DNA from: Rhynchosporium graminicola
Lineage: Eukaryota > Ascomycota > Leotiomycetes > Helotiales > Ploettnerulaceae
Direction of reading: 5' to 3'
Length of the DNA: 64,000 bases
Assembly: GCA_900074885.1 (NCBI GenBank)
Contig: FJUW01000036.1
Location: 248,001-312,000 of the forward strand
A program made the position numbers and the translations under genes. Positions within the stretch are counted from its first letter, which is position 1. Each line of letters starts with the position of its first letter. The notes beneath the pieces were generated by a model. It was given only the letters and a program-made list of their open reading frames with translations, did no database searches and was not told the origin of the DNA. Positions 21,709 through 34,800 of the stretch are shown piece by piece.

Positions 21709-23900
21709 ATGAACACTCTCTCATCTCTGCTACCCCTACCCCGCGTCAGTCAGCTACTTCAACAAATTAGTCTCAGGCACTACAGAATGTCGCATTTTGC
21801 GCTCAGTTTGAATGTCAACTTTCTCGAGGCTACTTCCGAGATGTGGAAGCTACACCTAGACAATCGAAACTGCACGAGTGTCGACCTCGTGACTGCCTAT
21901 TTGAAGAGGATCGAGAAAGACAACATTCATGGGGCCGCCATTCGAGCCATCATCGAGACAGATGATCGAGCGGATATCTTCGCCTTGGCCCAAGAGCTGG
22001 TTGAAGAGCGCAAGGGAGGGAAAATCCGCGGTCCGCTGCATGGTATTCCAATAGTAATCAAGATAACTCCTGTGCCAGGTCTGCTGCACGTGCGCCGCTG
22101 ACTGATTGTACGCAGGACAACATTGCCATCCGAGGCAAATTGAAGACCACTACGGGATCGAAAGTATTGCACGCCTCTGTTGTCGCTCGAGATTCTACTG
22201 TCGTTGCCAAAGTAAGTAAACGATGTTCCGAGAAATAGTTTACTCCAACCCAATTATATGAGAGATATATTGGATGAAGGCTAATATATACTGCCATAGC
22301 TCAGGAAAGCTGGTCTTATAATCATAGGGAAGGCAATTCTCAGTGTAAGCACGTCTCAGCAGAATTCGGGTTGTCACTGACATTGCAACAGGAGTGGTGC
22401 AACTATAGGTCTGTACTCCTAGCCTCGTCGTGAAATATTCTGACGGATCTCAGAGCTAGTGGAGTATTGCCTAATGCTTGGTCCGGAACCGGTGGGCTTG
22501 GTCTGTCTCCGTTTAATCCTGGGCTTGTAAGTTTCCAGAATAAATTCTAGTCTTTCGTTGACCAAGGCAGGACCCCTCGGGATCCTCGTCTGGCTCAGCT
22601 TCAGCCATTGCAGCTGGCTTCATCCCATTGGCAATTGGCAGCGAGACAGACGGCTCCCTCATTTGTCCCTCCAGCCGAGCTGGTATCTGGGCTTTGAAGC
22701 CTACTGTGGGTCTGATATCGCGAGCTGGAATCATTCCAGTGTCACTCAACCAGGACTCGCCTGGACCCATGGCCAAGAATGTGAAAGACATCGCTCTCTT
22801 GCTGAACGCTTTGGTTGGGCCGGACGAAGCCGACCCAGCCTCGATCGGTGCATCGTCTGGTAGGCGAAGCGACTATACCGCTTTCTTGACCCCGAACTTC
22901 GAAGGCTTACGTGTCGGTGTCATGAACCCAGAGTGGTTTATGTCGGATCAAAATATTCCGTACGATGCTAAATATGTGAGTTCACAGTATTTCACTTTGA
23001 CGAGGACCACTCATAAATTATAGATTATAGAAAGTACTCTGTCGGCTTTGAAAAGAATGGAAGATGCTGGAGCCGTCGTAAAAAATCCAGTGAACTTGCC
23101 CACTTTGGACGAGATGCTTGCCTTCAACCCGTCAGATGTGCAGCGTAAGTTTCAAAATCAACCTATCTCAAACGATCTTTCCTCCCACTACTTACTCACC
23201 TGTCCAGACCTAGACTTTAAGGAAGGCCTCAAGAGTTACCTGGCAAATCTCGAATCTTCTGATATTCATACCCTTGAAGATGTCATGCAATGGAATTACG
23301 AGCATCTCCAGAAAGGTATATTCCTGAAAGTCTATAAGTCTGATATGCATCTGAAATCTCTCAGATTTCGAATCTCAAATCACTTTCGAAGAAGTCCTGG
23401 AATGGGCTAAAAAAGATATCTCTGCACACGACGAGGCATTGAGCCGACAACTACGTCTCTCACGAGACAACGGCATTGATGTGGTCTTGAAGACGCACGA
23501 CCTAGACATCCTGCTCGTGCCTTCAGACGCCAAGAAGGCAACACGAATCTCCGCCATGGCTGGTCTGCTCCTCCTCCTCCTCCTCCCACCACTTTATTCC
23601 GTTCCAGTCTCTCAATTCCTTCGCTCATGGCATAACCTCAGAAACCAATCTCCTTCTGGGGTTCATTTACTATATGAGCAATGCACTAATGTTTCGTCGG
23701 CATCCCTAGGTTATCCAGTCGCCAATCTCCCACTTGGTATTCAACCTAATGGTCTTCCCTTTGGTCTTGCAATATTTGCAGGTCGATTCCGTGAGGATCT
23801 ACTGCTGCGCGCGATGAGTGCATTCGAGGCTCTTTACCCCGACACGGCGAGTCCAGAGGCTTTCAAGCGCGATGCATCGTGGCCGCCTGTTGTGTCGTAG
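21709..23900 (+). CDS. Amidase signature family hydrolase (ten exons)
   Basis: A 535-residue amidase signature enzyme that hydrolyses carboxamides through a Ser-cisSer-Lys triad. Exons: 21709-22062, 22116-22211, 22300-22344, 22392-22408, 22454-22526, 22571-22975, 23024-23144, 23208-23315, 23365-23562, 23710-23900; all junctions keep frame. Triad candidates are Lys118 in GPLHGIPIVIKDN, Ser200 in DPSGSSSGSASA and Ser224 in GSETDGSL. The C-terminus has ISAMAGYPVANLPLG and the usual PFGLAIFAG. A start at 21787 (26 residues shorter) is also possible. Oddities: intron 1 begins ATAACT instead of GTAACT right after Lys118; the nearest GT (22072) would insert three residues there. Exon 4 is only 17 bp. 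Acetamidase/formamidase-like or indoleacetamide-type substrate cannot be chosen. Possibly still functional only if the AT donor is tolerated. Confidence 0.8.
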
Positions 23901-26337
23901 ACGTAGAGTCTGCTGGTTATTTTAGTCTCCCTGAGCGACATGTCCGAAACGCTCGCAATAGAGTCGGGTTTGAGGAATCAAGAATTTCGCTTGCGGCGTG
24001 CTGCTGTTCAGGTTGAGCTGGCAAGGTACTTGAATGTGTATTCAATGGATAGACCATATATTCGACTAATGTGATATATTTGAAAAATTTTCAGCTCGGA
24101 TATCAAGCTCATATAAAATCTCGACAATGCCCGAGAGTGCAATTGTTCGTCAATGTTCCAATGCTGCAGAATGTCGACGGCACTAACGTGGACGGTTACA
24201 GTGGACTGTTTTGGATCTACATCGTCACTCTAGCATCAAGTGCTGATATGCATCATGCATTATCACCACGCTTCTGTAGTAGATTGGAATTTACAGCTCT
24301 CACGTTAATGAACAGAGGAAGCGATTTGATCTCCTTTCGCATGCACGTCGTCCGTCACTTTCCTTTAACCTCTGATATGTTCTGGTGTGAACGTGCCTGG
24401 TATTTTAGGACAGGTTTTCCCCCAAGACTAGACTAGCAACGACTTGAACAAGCCGGAGGTGTAAATGGTCAGTGAAATCCCCTAAGTATGGAAGACGGGG
24501 AAAAAATGCCATGAAACTCAAGTGCATCCTTTCGCTGATCAACAAACCTTCCCTCAATATCCCGCTGAGCATAATGCTGCGCCACTATGGAGAAGGAACA
24601 TCACCAAGGCGAGGAATTCATGGGAGTAGAGACATAGTATTTCGAAGCGAGAGATGAATATCTCCGAGATGGAGAGTAGTGAAGAGCTTGCGCGTCTTCT
24701 TGAGGTGAGGTGGTTGATGGACCCTGTTGTTATCTAGTCTGCGATTTCAGCTTTTAGAGTGCACTAAATTTGTATGTAAAATACAATATTGCGGAAGGTT
24801 CTTAACATGTCTCTTGTAATTTGATTTCATAGCCTAGGGACTGAAATGGGTTTTACATACCTCTTTCTCTCCAACGTAGGCTTGCGGAGTTCCGCCGAAT
24901 CGGTCCAGAAGCCACTGACATCTTATTCCTAAGCTAGGAGTTCTACCGTGAGACTTTTGTGCGACAAGATCTCACATTTCTTTTGTGATATGGGTTGAGT
25001 TAAGTTACTTTTGTGGTAATTTTCTATAGATGCGGCTGCATTTCAAGCCTAATACAAACAATCCAACAGGAGTGCCAGAATCTCTGCACGTGCGTCCGCC
25101 TGTCAACAAGACTGATAGGCGGCTCGCGCTCTCCGCAATAGAATTGCTAAGTGACTCTCTGTTATTTGATGCTAGAAAACAGAGCGGGACGTTGTTCAGG
25201 GACGTGCGATATGATGGAGCTAAATTCGATATGTATATTCCCAAGGCCAGGTGGCTTACGCTACGTAAGTGATTCGCTTCTTTGTTTACATTCCCTTCAC
25301 TGAACATAGATCTGTTCGTTAAGCAATGATGTGTTTTCAATATGGGGAGCTGTAAATACTTCACTTCTACCGGGAATTCTTGAAATAGTCAATAGCATGT
25401 TTCACATTATACAAAAATTCCACCTATGAACAGATCAGGAGTGTAGTTTCGATTCGGAATCGATTTTCTGACGTTAAGCTTATGCTAAGCCTCGGAGGAG
25501 TTCCTGATACCTATTCATAATTTCTGTACAGATGGAAATGGGGATTCCAGGATCGATTAAGAATGTCGTAATAATCCATGAACATCTCCAGTAGTGGATG
25601 CGTCTAAGAGGCAGGATTGCTAAAATTGTGAACAGTGGCCTTCTCACGAGCTCCCGCGATCTCTCCGTCCATAAATCTCCACTCATTACTGATTTATACT
25701 TATATTGCATCTCTCCTATCACCCCAAGCACCAACCCCTCCCCACCCCCAGCATTCCTCCAAGTCAACACGGCATAAATCAGCGCATGGGAGAGAGTTGC
25801 AACACTATCAAATCATCAGCAAATCCATCACCTCCCCTTGCTTATACCCATCTCAACACAACGTATCCTTCCTACCGTTTCATCAAATAAACGAACTGGA
25901 CATGAAAATTCAAAGTCCTCAACCCACCACAAAGATCCCTCTTCATATCGTTTCATCTGAAAGCAGTGCGTGCGATGGGTCAAATCCCCAATATATCTTG
26001 TCTGAAGTATCGGACATTGATTAGGCTCAAGACTCAAGGACAAGGGATTTGTGTGCTGAGCCTATCACTTGGAATGATTTATCTTCCGTGCCTTGTAGAG
26101 GCCAATATCTATGCTGCTTTAATGAGGGGTGCAAGAGGTAAAGTGAAGAAGGATCTCATATCCGCAGGGTATAAGGAAAGCGTTTCTAGACGAGGAGTTT
26201 CGCAGCTGAAGGCTGAGGGACGTCATGTTTAGATTCAGTGGGGTATAGGGTATTCCCGTGTATAAATTTACCAGACGCCCTAAATTACAAAAGTCTACAC
26301 GTAAATGCAGGCTCTACTTTACAAGATTGAAAGCAAT
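23901..26337. other. Intergenic, no recognised gene
   Basis: About 2.4 kb between the amidase and IleRS 3' ends. Frames at 24071-24436 (121 codons), 25030-25272, 25635-26024 and 25966-26232 on the plus strand and 25005-25364 on the minus strand carry no motif I know, and they overlap one another on both strands. 25680-25770 is C-rich. I see no tRNA or repeat. Confidence 0.4.
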
Positions 26338-29300
26338 TCATATCTTCAATGCCTCAACAGCATCCTCACACCTCCCACACAATTCCTCTTCAACAGGCGC
26401 CACGAACCGCCAGCACCGAGGACATTTGTGTTCCTTCGGAGGCAGCACTAACGCTTTAGCGAATCCTTTCGGCGTCGCGAACGTAGCGCTAAAATTCCAC
26501 TCATGCGCTGCTTCCCACCATCCTTCCGAAACAATAGCATCGTCTGAGTTCTTCGTGAGCTCGATCTGAGTCTGAATATCCACGTCCGAGACGACGAACA
26601 TACTCGCCAATTCATCGGCATACTTCTGAAAAAGCGCTATATCCTCAACATCTACGAAAAGGACAACAGATGATTCGAGGGAAGATCCGACATGCTTTGC
26701 AGCTCGAGCTGATTCCTGTGCGAATTTGATAGCTGCGTTGGCATTTAGTAGCCACGGGACATCTCTTTCAATGTCCTTCCCGATCTGCGTTCGAAGCTCT
26801 GGAGAAAGTATAGGCTCCTCGGGTGTACGTTGGAACGGATGAATTTGGCTACTGGGCGTTGTATCCTCTTTCATCCACACCGGCCTATGATCCCATGCCT
26901 CTTCAACAAGTATTGGTGTGACAGGCGAGAGCATACGCAACAGTCCGTGGAAGATCTCGGCCAAGACACCGCCACCATCACCACAGTAAAGACGGTCTTT
27001 CATAGCTTCGAGGTAGAACGCTGAGAGATCGGTGGCGATGTATTTGTTGATAAGGTTCAGGCCTTTATAAAACTCGTAGTTGGCATATGAAGATGCGACG
27101 TCGTTCATCATGGTGCTGAGATGGATAAGGGCAATTTGATCGAGCTTCGTTAATGGATTGGAGGAAGTCCTGGGGTTTAAGGAACCGAGGAGCATCTTGA
27201 GCGTCATTCGGTATTTGAGCAGGGAATTGTGGTTTGCTTGGAGGATTGGTTGTCCAATTGTGATATCCCGCGTATAATCACTGCTGGCTGCCCAAAGTCT
27301 CAGAGCGTCAGGTCCAAGACTCTGACTTGTATTCCCACCGGCCTTCTTCTTCGTCTTGACTGGTGGGAGGAGAGAGCCGTCGATGATCTCATTCGGCGCA
27401 ATCGTATTTCCAATACTCTTACTCATTTTTTTGCCTTTCTCGTCCAGCGTAAAGCCATGCGTAATAAGTGTCTTGAAGGGCGCGCCTACTCTCTCAGACG
27501 CACTCGTGTGCGTGAGCAGGCTTGACTGGAACCAGCCTCGATGTTGGTCTGTTCCTTCGAGATACACATCCGCTTGCTGCCCTGTCTGCGTCCAGGAAGT
27601 TCCACTATCGAACCAGACATCCATCGTATCTTTTGCTCTCCTATATGTCCCTCCTTCGAGTCCAGATATTATCCAAGCGGGGTCATCTTCAGGATCGGTC
27701 CACCAAGCATCGATACCTCGCTGGTTGATCACGGAGATAATGTGTGCAACAGAGGCATCTGTAAGGATTGCAACCCCACTTCCATTATACAAAGCAGGAA
27801 TTGGTACACCCCAAGCTCGTTGCCGGGAAATACACCACTCGGTTCTCCCTTTGACAAAACTCTCTAGTCTAGAGCGGCCAGAATCAGGGATGAAGCGGAC
27901 TCCTTCTAAAGCATTAAGAGCATCTAGCTTGACAGATCCGACGTCTGCAAACCATTGTTCTGTGGCTCTGATGATGACAGGTAATTTCGTCCTCCAATCA
28001 TACGGATACTTGTGTTTGTATTTGTGAGTTGTGAGTACATCGTCTCCGAGAATCTTCAATACCTCCAAGCTGCCTCCGTCGAGCACGGATTTCCCGGCAA
28101 GCTTTTCAGGTGAGTCAGGAAGTGCAGCAGCCGTGAAAAATCCCAGATCATCAACTGGAGCAGCAGCTTTAATCCCAAGCTTCGTGCAAACTCCATAATC
28201 GTCCATGCCATGGCCCGGGGCACAATGAACCAGACCAGATCCAGACTCCGCAGAAACAAAATCAGCGTGAATAATAGGTTGCAGTTCTGATTCCTTCCCT
28301 CGTAGAGTATTTCTGTACTGAGACCCGACGAGATCTTTGCCAGAGATAGAATCCCCAATGATATCGTAAGGGGTTTCGCCGAATAGTAAGGGTGCGATGT
28401 GCGATATTCGGGAACTGGCTACGAGGAGGAGTTCCTCAGTATCAACCTCCTTTACGATACAGTATTCCAGGTCGGAATGCACAGCGATCGCCCTATTTGC
28501 CGGTAACGTCCATGGAGTCGTCGTCCAGATGACCGCAGAAAGCTTTATTTCTTTCCCCCCCATCCCCTCTTTTGCCCGCGATAGTTTATCCCTCAAAGCT
28601 TCCTCAACAGTCTCTAGTGGGAACTTCACATAAGCTGCAGTCGAAACATGATCATCCCTATACTCCAACTCGGCCTCCGCCAACGCTGTCCTTGAACTCG
28701 GACTCCAGTACACGGGCTTAAACCTCCTGAATATCAAGCCCTTTTTTACCATCTCTTGAAAAACGCCCAATTGCTTAACTTCAAAGGTTTTATCCATAGT
28801 CTTCCACGCCTTCTCCCAATCTGCCATGACGCCCCATTCTCGAAATCCCTTCATCTGGTTCTTGACGGTTTTCGTGGCCAAATTTCGAGCTGCTCGTCGG
28901 GTTCCAATTGCATCCAGTGTCGTTTCCTCGCTATCATTGCTTTGGGACGCGTTCTTCGCCCGCTGTTGCTCCAAAGCTTTAATCTCGATAGGCAAACCAT
29001 GACAGTCCCAGCCAGGTACATATTCAACCCTTCGACCATCCAACACCTTCACCCGACAAATAACATCTTTCAGAATCTTATTCAGCGCATGGCCGATATG
29101 CAGGTCTCCATTCGCATATGGTGGGCCATCGTGAAGTACAAACGGCTTCTGGGCACTCCTCTCGCGGCTTTGCCAGGCGTAGAGGTCGTCGGAACAGCGC
29201 TTTAGGTATTTGGCTTGGTCGGCTGCATTGGGTCGTGGTCTGTATGTTTGCTTAGTCTTGTTAATAGAATTGCAACGGTAAACAGTAATTGCCAAATGGA

Positions 29301-29394
29301 CGTTACTTATAATGCGAGAAAATGCTCACGGGAAGGAAGATTTGGGTAGTCTCAATGTTGTCGACCAGGACTTCGTGGGTGGTCGTATGGGCAT
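26338..29394 (-). CDS. ISM1: Isoleucyl-tRNA synthetase, mitochondrial
   Basis: A 988-residue class I aminoacyl-tRNA synthetase that charges mitochondrial tRNA-Ile. Exons 29394-29330 and 29239-26338, intron 90 bp (GTGAGC...ATACAG). The first exon supplies a basic targeting peptide ([18 protein letters not shown]) and restores the FPPRP junction. Signatures: [14 protein letters not shown] (HIGH motif, about 59-72), [13 protein letters not shown] at the start of the CP1 editing domain (about 260), the [14 protein letters not shown] strand (about 490), [10 protein letters not shown] (KMSKS, 626-630), the anticodon-binding domain, and a C-terminal zinc knuckle CPRCW...CGRCEDA as in bacterial/organellar IleRS. 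The bacterial-type tail and the leader together argue against the cytosolic enzyme, which is longer. Confidence 0.95.
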
Positions 29395-29764
29395 GGTTGG
29401 GGATCCATGGTCTGGTTTCTTTGGCGGGGGACTTTTTGGAGTTGGGCTTTTGGGGGACGCGACTGACTTCAGGTATGAAATTTGATGTCAGGCATCAAAG
29501 CACGCGAGCAACTGGTAGATGAAGGTACCCACTCTATTTGCTTTGTGGCCGCTCCGGGCATATCGATCTCAAGGATTGGGATAATTATAATTCGATTGCT
29601 ATCGAACGCATACTTGTTCAGTCGTCGCCTTGTAGGTATCTTCCGAGTAAATCAAGTGCAGCTTACGCCTCCAAAGATGCTTAATCGCCAAACCAGTGCC
29701 CTTCACAAACCATCCACCTCCAAACTCCAATACGCACGCTACCTAATCAAATCCCAATGCAATT
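29395..29764. other. Intergenic: IleRS promoter, PHAF1 3' flank
   Basis: 370 bp between two minus-strand genes. A GC-rich open stretch directly upstream of the IleRS start continues in frame for about 40 codons without an ATG, so it is treated as 5' untranslated sequence. No other element recognised. Confidence 0.5.
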
Positions 29765-31399
29765 TCAAAAAACGGTGAGTCCACTCACGACGCCATTCTT
29801 CAATACCTCAAATACCATTCCCGGGAACCCAAATAGCGTCGTATTTCCCAACCCCTTGCCATCCTCCATTCCAGCAGGATCAGTCCTCCTTCCACCAACG
29901 CTGTCTTCCCATCCACCTAACAGTTCGCAACTGCTCCCCGGGCTATCTCCCCAATCCCTATTCAACACCATCCCCCTTTGTCTCGACTTCGCTTCTTCGA
30001 CATTAAGGTAGATACTCTTCCATTCGTCATGTAATCTCTGCTCAATTTCTTTGAATGGTGTTTCGGAGTCAATAACGAGTTGGCCATCTGTGGGAAGTAG
30101 GTACTGAATCTCCCATCGACAGCGACGGTGGCGGTTGAACGGGTAGGAACCAGGGACGTTCCCGTGTAGGATTACTTTTGATGCAACGAGACGACTTGAA
30201 GCGTCGGACGGGATTATACCTGCTGGCGGGCGGTCCGATGCTTGTCTATTCGGTGGACATTGTGATGGTATCATAGGAGTGGAGAGCAGGATGTCGAATC
30301 CGTGGTAGAAGTAGTTGTAGAAACATTCTCCTGAGACGTTTCCGGCTACTTCTCCGGGCGAAATTTCGTCCTCAGAATCGTCCGTTGACGTAAGCACCGA
30401 TGACTGATCTGTGTCCGTGGAATCATCCTGCAATCGCATTTCCGTCACTTCTGATCGCATATGCGTCCTAGAAGTAGGCCGAGCTTTATGGATCGACATT
30501 CTCTGATCATTCTTCCGATATATCGCATCAGGCGGACCAAGAGCCGCCACGAGTTCTTGTGGCGACGTAAGACCGAGCTTGATCCAAAAGGGAGATACTC
30601 CTTCTGATCGTGTAAGTTCTAGACAACCTTCTCCGAATATCCTGATGAATCTCACTTCATCCGGTACGGGATCTTTGCCCTTCATGAGGGAAGTGAAAGA
30701 ATCTCGTGGATGTAACGTCTGGACGTATAAACTGTCTCGAGCATCCGGCCATGAATCTCCACGGAAGATAGCCATAGAAGCAGCCGGGTGACTAGACGCA
30801 GACGATAGTAGAGACACAAAATCTTTCCTTGGTGACCAGGCAGAGGTCTCCAGTGGGAACGAAAACGCGATTCCAGGATATGATAGCACGTATAACCCCA
30901 TTCCCTGCTCAGCTCCTGGCTCGGGCCCAACATACTCCCCTGGAAAAGTTGGGCCCAGTAGACGATTGTAGATATGTCGAAAGGTTGGTCCCGACAGGTT
31001 CTCTACCTGCACTGAGCTTGGCTGTCCACCTGTTCCTGGCCGCAAAACATCTGTATCTTTGTACGTGAGCTGGCTCTTTGTGAAGTCCAGCACCTCTACC
31101 AGCCGCAGCCGTTGCTCTGGTCCATCGAATCGCAGACGAATGCCGTTGGGTGGCAGATTGACAATGACTGGTTCTGTAACTGGGGCAGACTGATCGTAGA
31201 CAAGATCTAGCTTTGGGAATCGTTGTGGTTCGGCTTTGAGTCTTGTTAGGATGTCGTGGAGTGTTGCTCCCAGTACTGCGAGCTGTCAGCTGGCGGGGTT
31301 CGAAGCTCTTTCTGACTGACTTAGCTTAGCTGGAGGGGGCAGCTTACCCAAGAAGCCCAAAGCCTGTCCTGGAAAGATTTGGGCTGTGAATAGTGACAT
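29765..31399 (-). CDS. PHAF1 / UPF0183 family protein
   Basis: A 520-residue protein of the UPF0183 family (animal PHAF1, C16orf70), a phagophore-associated factor in animals; the fungal role is little studied. Exons 31399-31348 and 31275-29765, intron 72 bp (GTAAGC...CGCAG). The N-terminus shows the family pattern: FPGQALGFLVLGATLHDIL, RFPKLDLVYDQS, NGIRLRFDGPEQRLRLVEV, then SGPTFRHIYNRLLGPTFPG and YVLSYPGIAFSFP. An acidic Ser/Asp insert (about residues 305-335) separates the two core halves, as is common in fungi. The C-terminus FYNYFYHGFDIL and KVILHGNVPGSYPFNRHRRC is also characteristic. Lies head to head with the kinesin gene. Confidence 0.85.
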
Positions 31400-31849
31400 T
31401 TGCGTAGCATTTAGAGAGACGACCACTTTACGGTTGCGTCCTCCTTGCTATGATGTTCTGGTGGTAGCAGCTGAGACTGAAGCTTCTAGTCGCGCGTGCA
31501 TCATGCTCATGCAGGTGATCTGGAGTTTGGAGGGGCAGCTGAGCTGAGCGGAGCTAGTATGTTGTCCTGACAATCGAAGAAGTGGGTCGGCAGGGTCCTC
31601 GTCGCTTGCCATTGTGTGTCGCTTTCATGACTTTCCGCGATATCAACATTGAATATTTACAAACTCACGACAAATCCAGCCCAACATCCTCAATCAGCAT
31701 CAGACACACGATCGCGTCCGTATTTTAGAATTACTCCTGAATCCCACCAGGATCCAACATTCACAGTCACAGACTGCAACACATCTACCGGCGAACAATC
31801 GACGCGTATAGAATTAATCACATCACATTGCCCAAGAGCTCTTAATTGT
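31400..31849. promoter_or_regulatory. Divergent promoter region between PHAF1 and kinesin-5
   Basis: A 450 bp interval from which PHAF1 is read leftwards and the kinesin rightwards. It must hold both promoters and 5' leaders. The kinesin frame stays open upstream of its ATG to 31649, but only with a TTG codon at its head. No TATA box stands out. Confidence 0.55.
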
Positions 31850-34800
31850 ATGGCAGGACTTCCTCGGCCGGCAGTAGTCGCGCCCACGAAAAGAACGATG
31901 CGTCCACCACCAAGACCCTCGACTGCAGCCAGGTCACAATCCCAAGTCCCTCCATCGCGAATTGATCGATCAGGCGCAATATCTCCCACAGGATCAGTTG
32001 TCTCCGTAGCAACAACTCAAGGAGGCACGAAAAGAAAGGAACGTGACTTCGATCATGAAGATGAGGAGACGAATATCAACGTCGTGGTTCGATGCCGAGG
32101 TCGCAATGAGCGTGAAGTACGAGAAAACAGTGGTGTGGTATTGTCGACAACTGCAGTCAAGGGAAACAGTCTGGAGCTTTCTATGGGACCTAGTGCGCTC
32201 AGTAATAAGACGTATCATTTCGATAAGGTGTTCTCATCTGCGGCGGACCAGGCGATGATCTATGATGATGTGGTGACACCTATTTTGGACGAGGTAAGCT
32301 GCACGCACTTCACGATGATATCGTGCCGCTGACATTTGGTAGATGCTGGCTGGATACAATTGCACAATCTTCGCATATGGCCAAACTGGAACCGGAAAGA
32401 CATACACAATGTCTGGCGACATGAACGAGACATTTGGAATGCTTTCCGACGCAGCGGGAATAATACCTCGCGCGCTCCATGCGCTGTTCAACAAGTTGGA
32501 AATTGACGATGCAGAGGCCTCTGTGAAATGCTCCTTTATCGAACTCTATAATGAGGAACTGCGCGACCTGATCTCCCCTGACGAGAATGCGAAATTGAAG
32601 ATCTACGATGATAATACTAAGAAAGGCCATTCGAGTACAATCGTGCAGGGAATGGAAGAGTCGCATATCAAGAGCGCTATTGATGGCATCAAACTTTTGC
32701 AGGACGGCAGTCATAAACGTCAAGTCGCAGCGACGAAATGCAATGACTTGAGTAGTCGAAGTCACACAGTTTTCACGGTAACAGCATACATCAAGCGAAC
32801 GGGAGAGAATGGCGAGGATTACATCAGTGCTGGCAAGCTCAACCTTGTCGATCTGGCGGGCAGTGAAAACATCCAGCGGAGTGGAGCAGAGAACAAGCGT
32901 GCTGCCGAAGCTGGATTGATCAATAAAAGTTTGTTGACGCTAGGAAGAGTCATCAATGCACTTGTCGACCGTGGATCCCACATCCCATACCGCGAATCGA
33001 AACTTACTCGTCTTCTCCAGGATTCTTTAGGTGGCCGAACAAAAACATGTATCATTGCGACAGTTTCTCCGGCAAAAAGCAATCTAGAGGAGACGATTTC
33101 GACGTTGGACTATGCGTTCCGTGCTAAAAATATCCGGAATAAACCCCAGGTCAACCAGATGATCAACAAGAAGACATTGCTGAAGGAGTTTACATTCGAG
33201 ATTGAGAGGCTGAAGAGCGAGCTTATTGCGACTAGACAGAGGAATGGTGTTTATCTCTCAAATGAAAATTATGAGGAAATTACAGTGGAAAGCGAATCTC
33301 GAAGGATCCTCAGCGAAGAACAAGCAGCCAAAATCGAAACCATGGAAACGAATTTGAGGAATAAAGTACAAGAGCTCTACTCCTTAACTTCGAACTTTAT
33401 GACTATGAAAAAGGACAGTGAGAGTACCAAAGCTGTCCTCGATGAAACCAAAGATCTCCTAGAGCAGACTGAGTCTGTACTATCCAATACCCGACAAAGT
33501 CTTGCCGAAGAGACAGTTCTTCGCAAAGCCCACCAGGAAACGGAAGAACAGCTCAGCACCGTTGGAAACGAGCTTCTGTCCACTCTTGGTAGGACAGTCC
33601 TTGATGTTGGAGGTCTTCATGCCAAGAGTAGGAGGAAGTCGGATCTTCAATCCCTGAATCGAAACGCCTGGGGTCTATCACAAGCTCAAGTAGCCGAAGT
33701 CACGGGTCTGGTAGAATCTAGGGTCGAGAATTTCCGTGTGCAGCAGCAAGAATTGATGGAGACTGTATCGACGAGAATGCAGTCATTCGTGGCTGGTGAA
33801 CTGGAGAAATTGGCTAGTGCACAATCTTTACTTGAAGAGAATGTGGAGAAGTTCGAAGGGTCTGAGACAGAGGTTGAGCAGCAGACAAGAGCGGCGAAGG
33901 AGGAGATGGCTGCCGTGCTGGAGGAGATCAAGACTCTTAGGGAGGATGTCAAGACGAGAGTGGGTGAGGGACTGCAGGGTTTATCTGTTGCTGCTGAGAG
34001 GATCTCAGCAGAGGTCATCAGTGAACTGGGTGCTTTTCACACGCAGCTACACACGTCCTACAGCTCTCTTGGCCGCGACTTCAAAGGCCTCTTCGAAGAT
34101 CTCCTCAAACACATACATGCCCAAAAAGCCGAGGCGGACAAATTACGCCAGCAACTCAGCACAGCTAGCGAGCTAGCCATGCAATCTAATGCCGCAGCGT
34201 CTTCGCGCTTAGACGATGTCATGAAAGAAGAGCGCGAACAAGCTGCGGCAGATCGTCAGAGCCTACTACTGCAGATCACCAATCTTGTGGTAGCTCAAGG
34301 CGAGGCACAGGATACTCGTCTGGCTTCAAAGATTCATGAAGTCCAGAAAGACGTCTTGGCTTCCAAAGATGGATTCGAGACTTCGAAAGCGCAGTATGAT
34401 GATGGAATGGATGCTTGGAATGAGAAGGAAACTGTTTTAGTTGAGGAGGTTCTGAGATCGAGAGAGACATTGAAGAGTAAATTGAAGGAGGACTGGATTG
34501 TTAGTTACAAAAGGAAATGCTTTTATTTGACAGTGCTAATCATTTTCTAGGCTGCTAACAAACACAACACCACCCTCCAAGCATCCACTAACTCCGTCCA
34601 CGCAGAAACGGTCCGCATAGTCGATTCTCAGATTCAAGAACTCTCATTGCAAATGTCTGCCTTAGACGACTTCGTCACGCGCGCCCGGTTGCAGAATGCC
34701 CAACATCATGACAGCCACGCACAATCTCTCCACAGTCTCTCTGCTACTGTCAAATCATCATATACCAACATCGGCACGCACTTCACATCAATGTATGAGA

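Noticed and set aside
24071..24436. 121-codon plus-strand frame
   Set aside because: No motif, erratic composition and no supporting exon structure.
25480..26232. Several overlapping frames of 60-130 codons
   Set aside because: They overlap on both strands and none shows family features.
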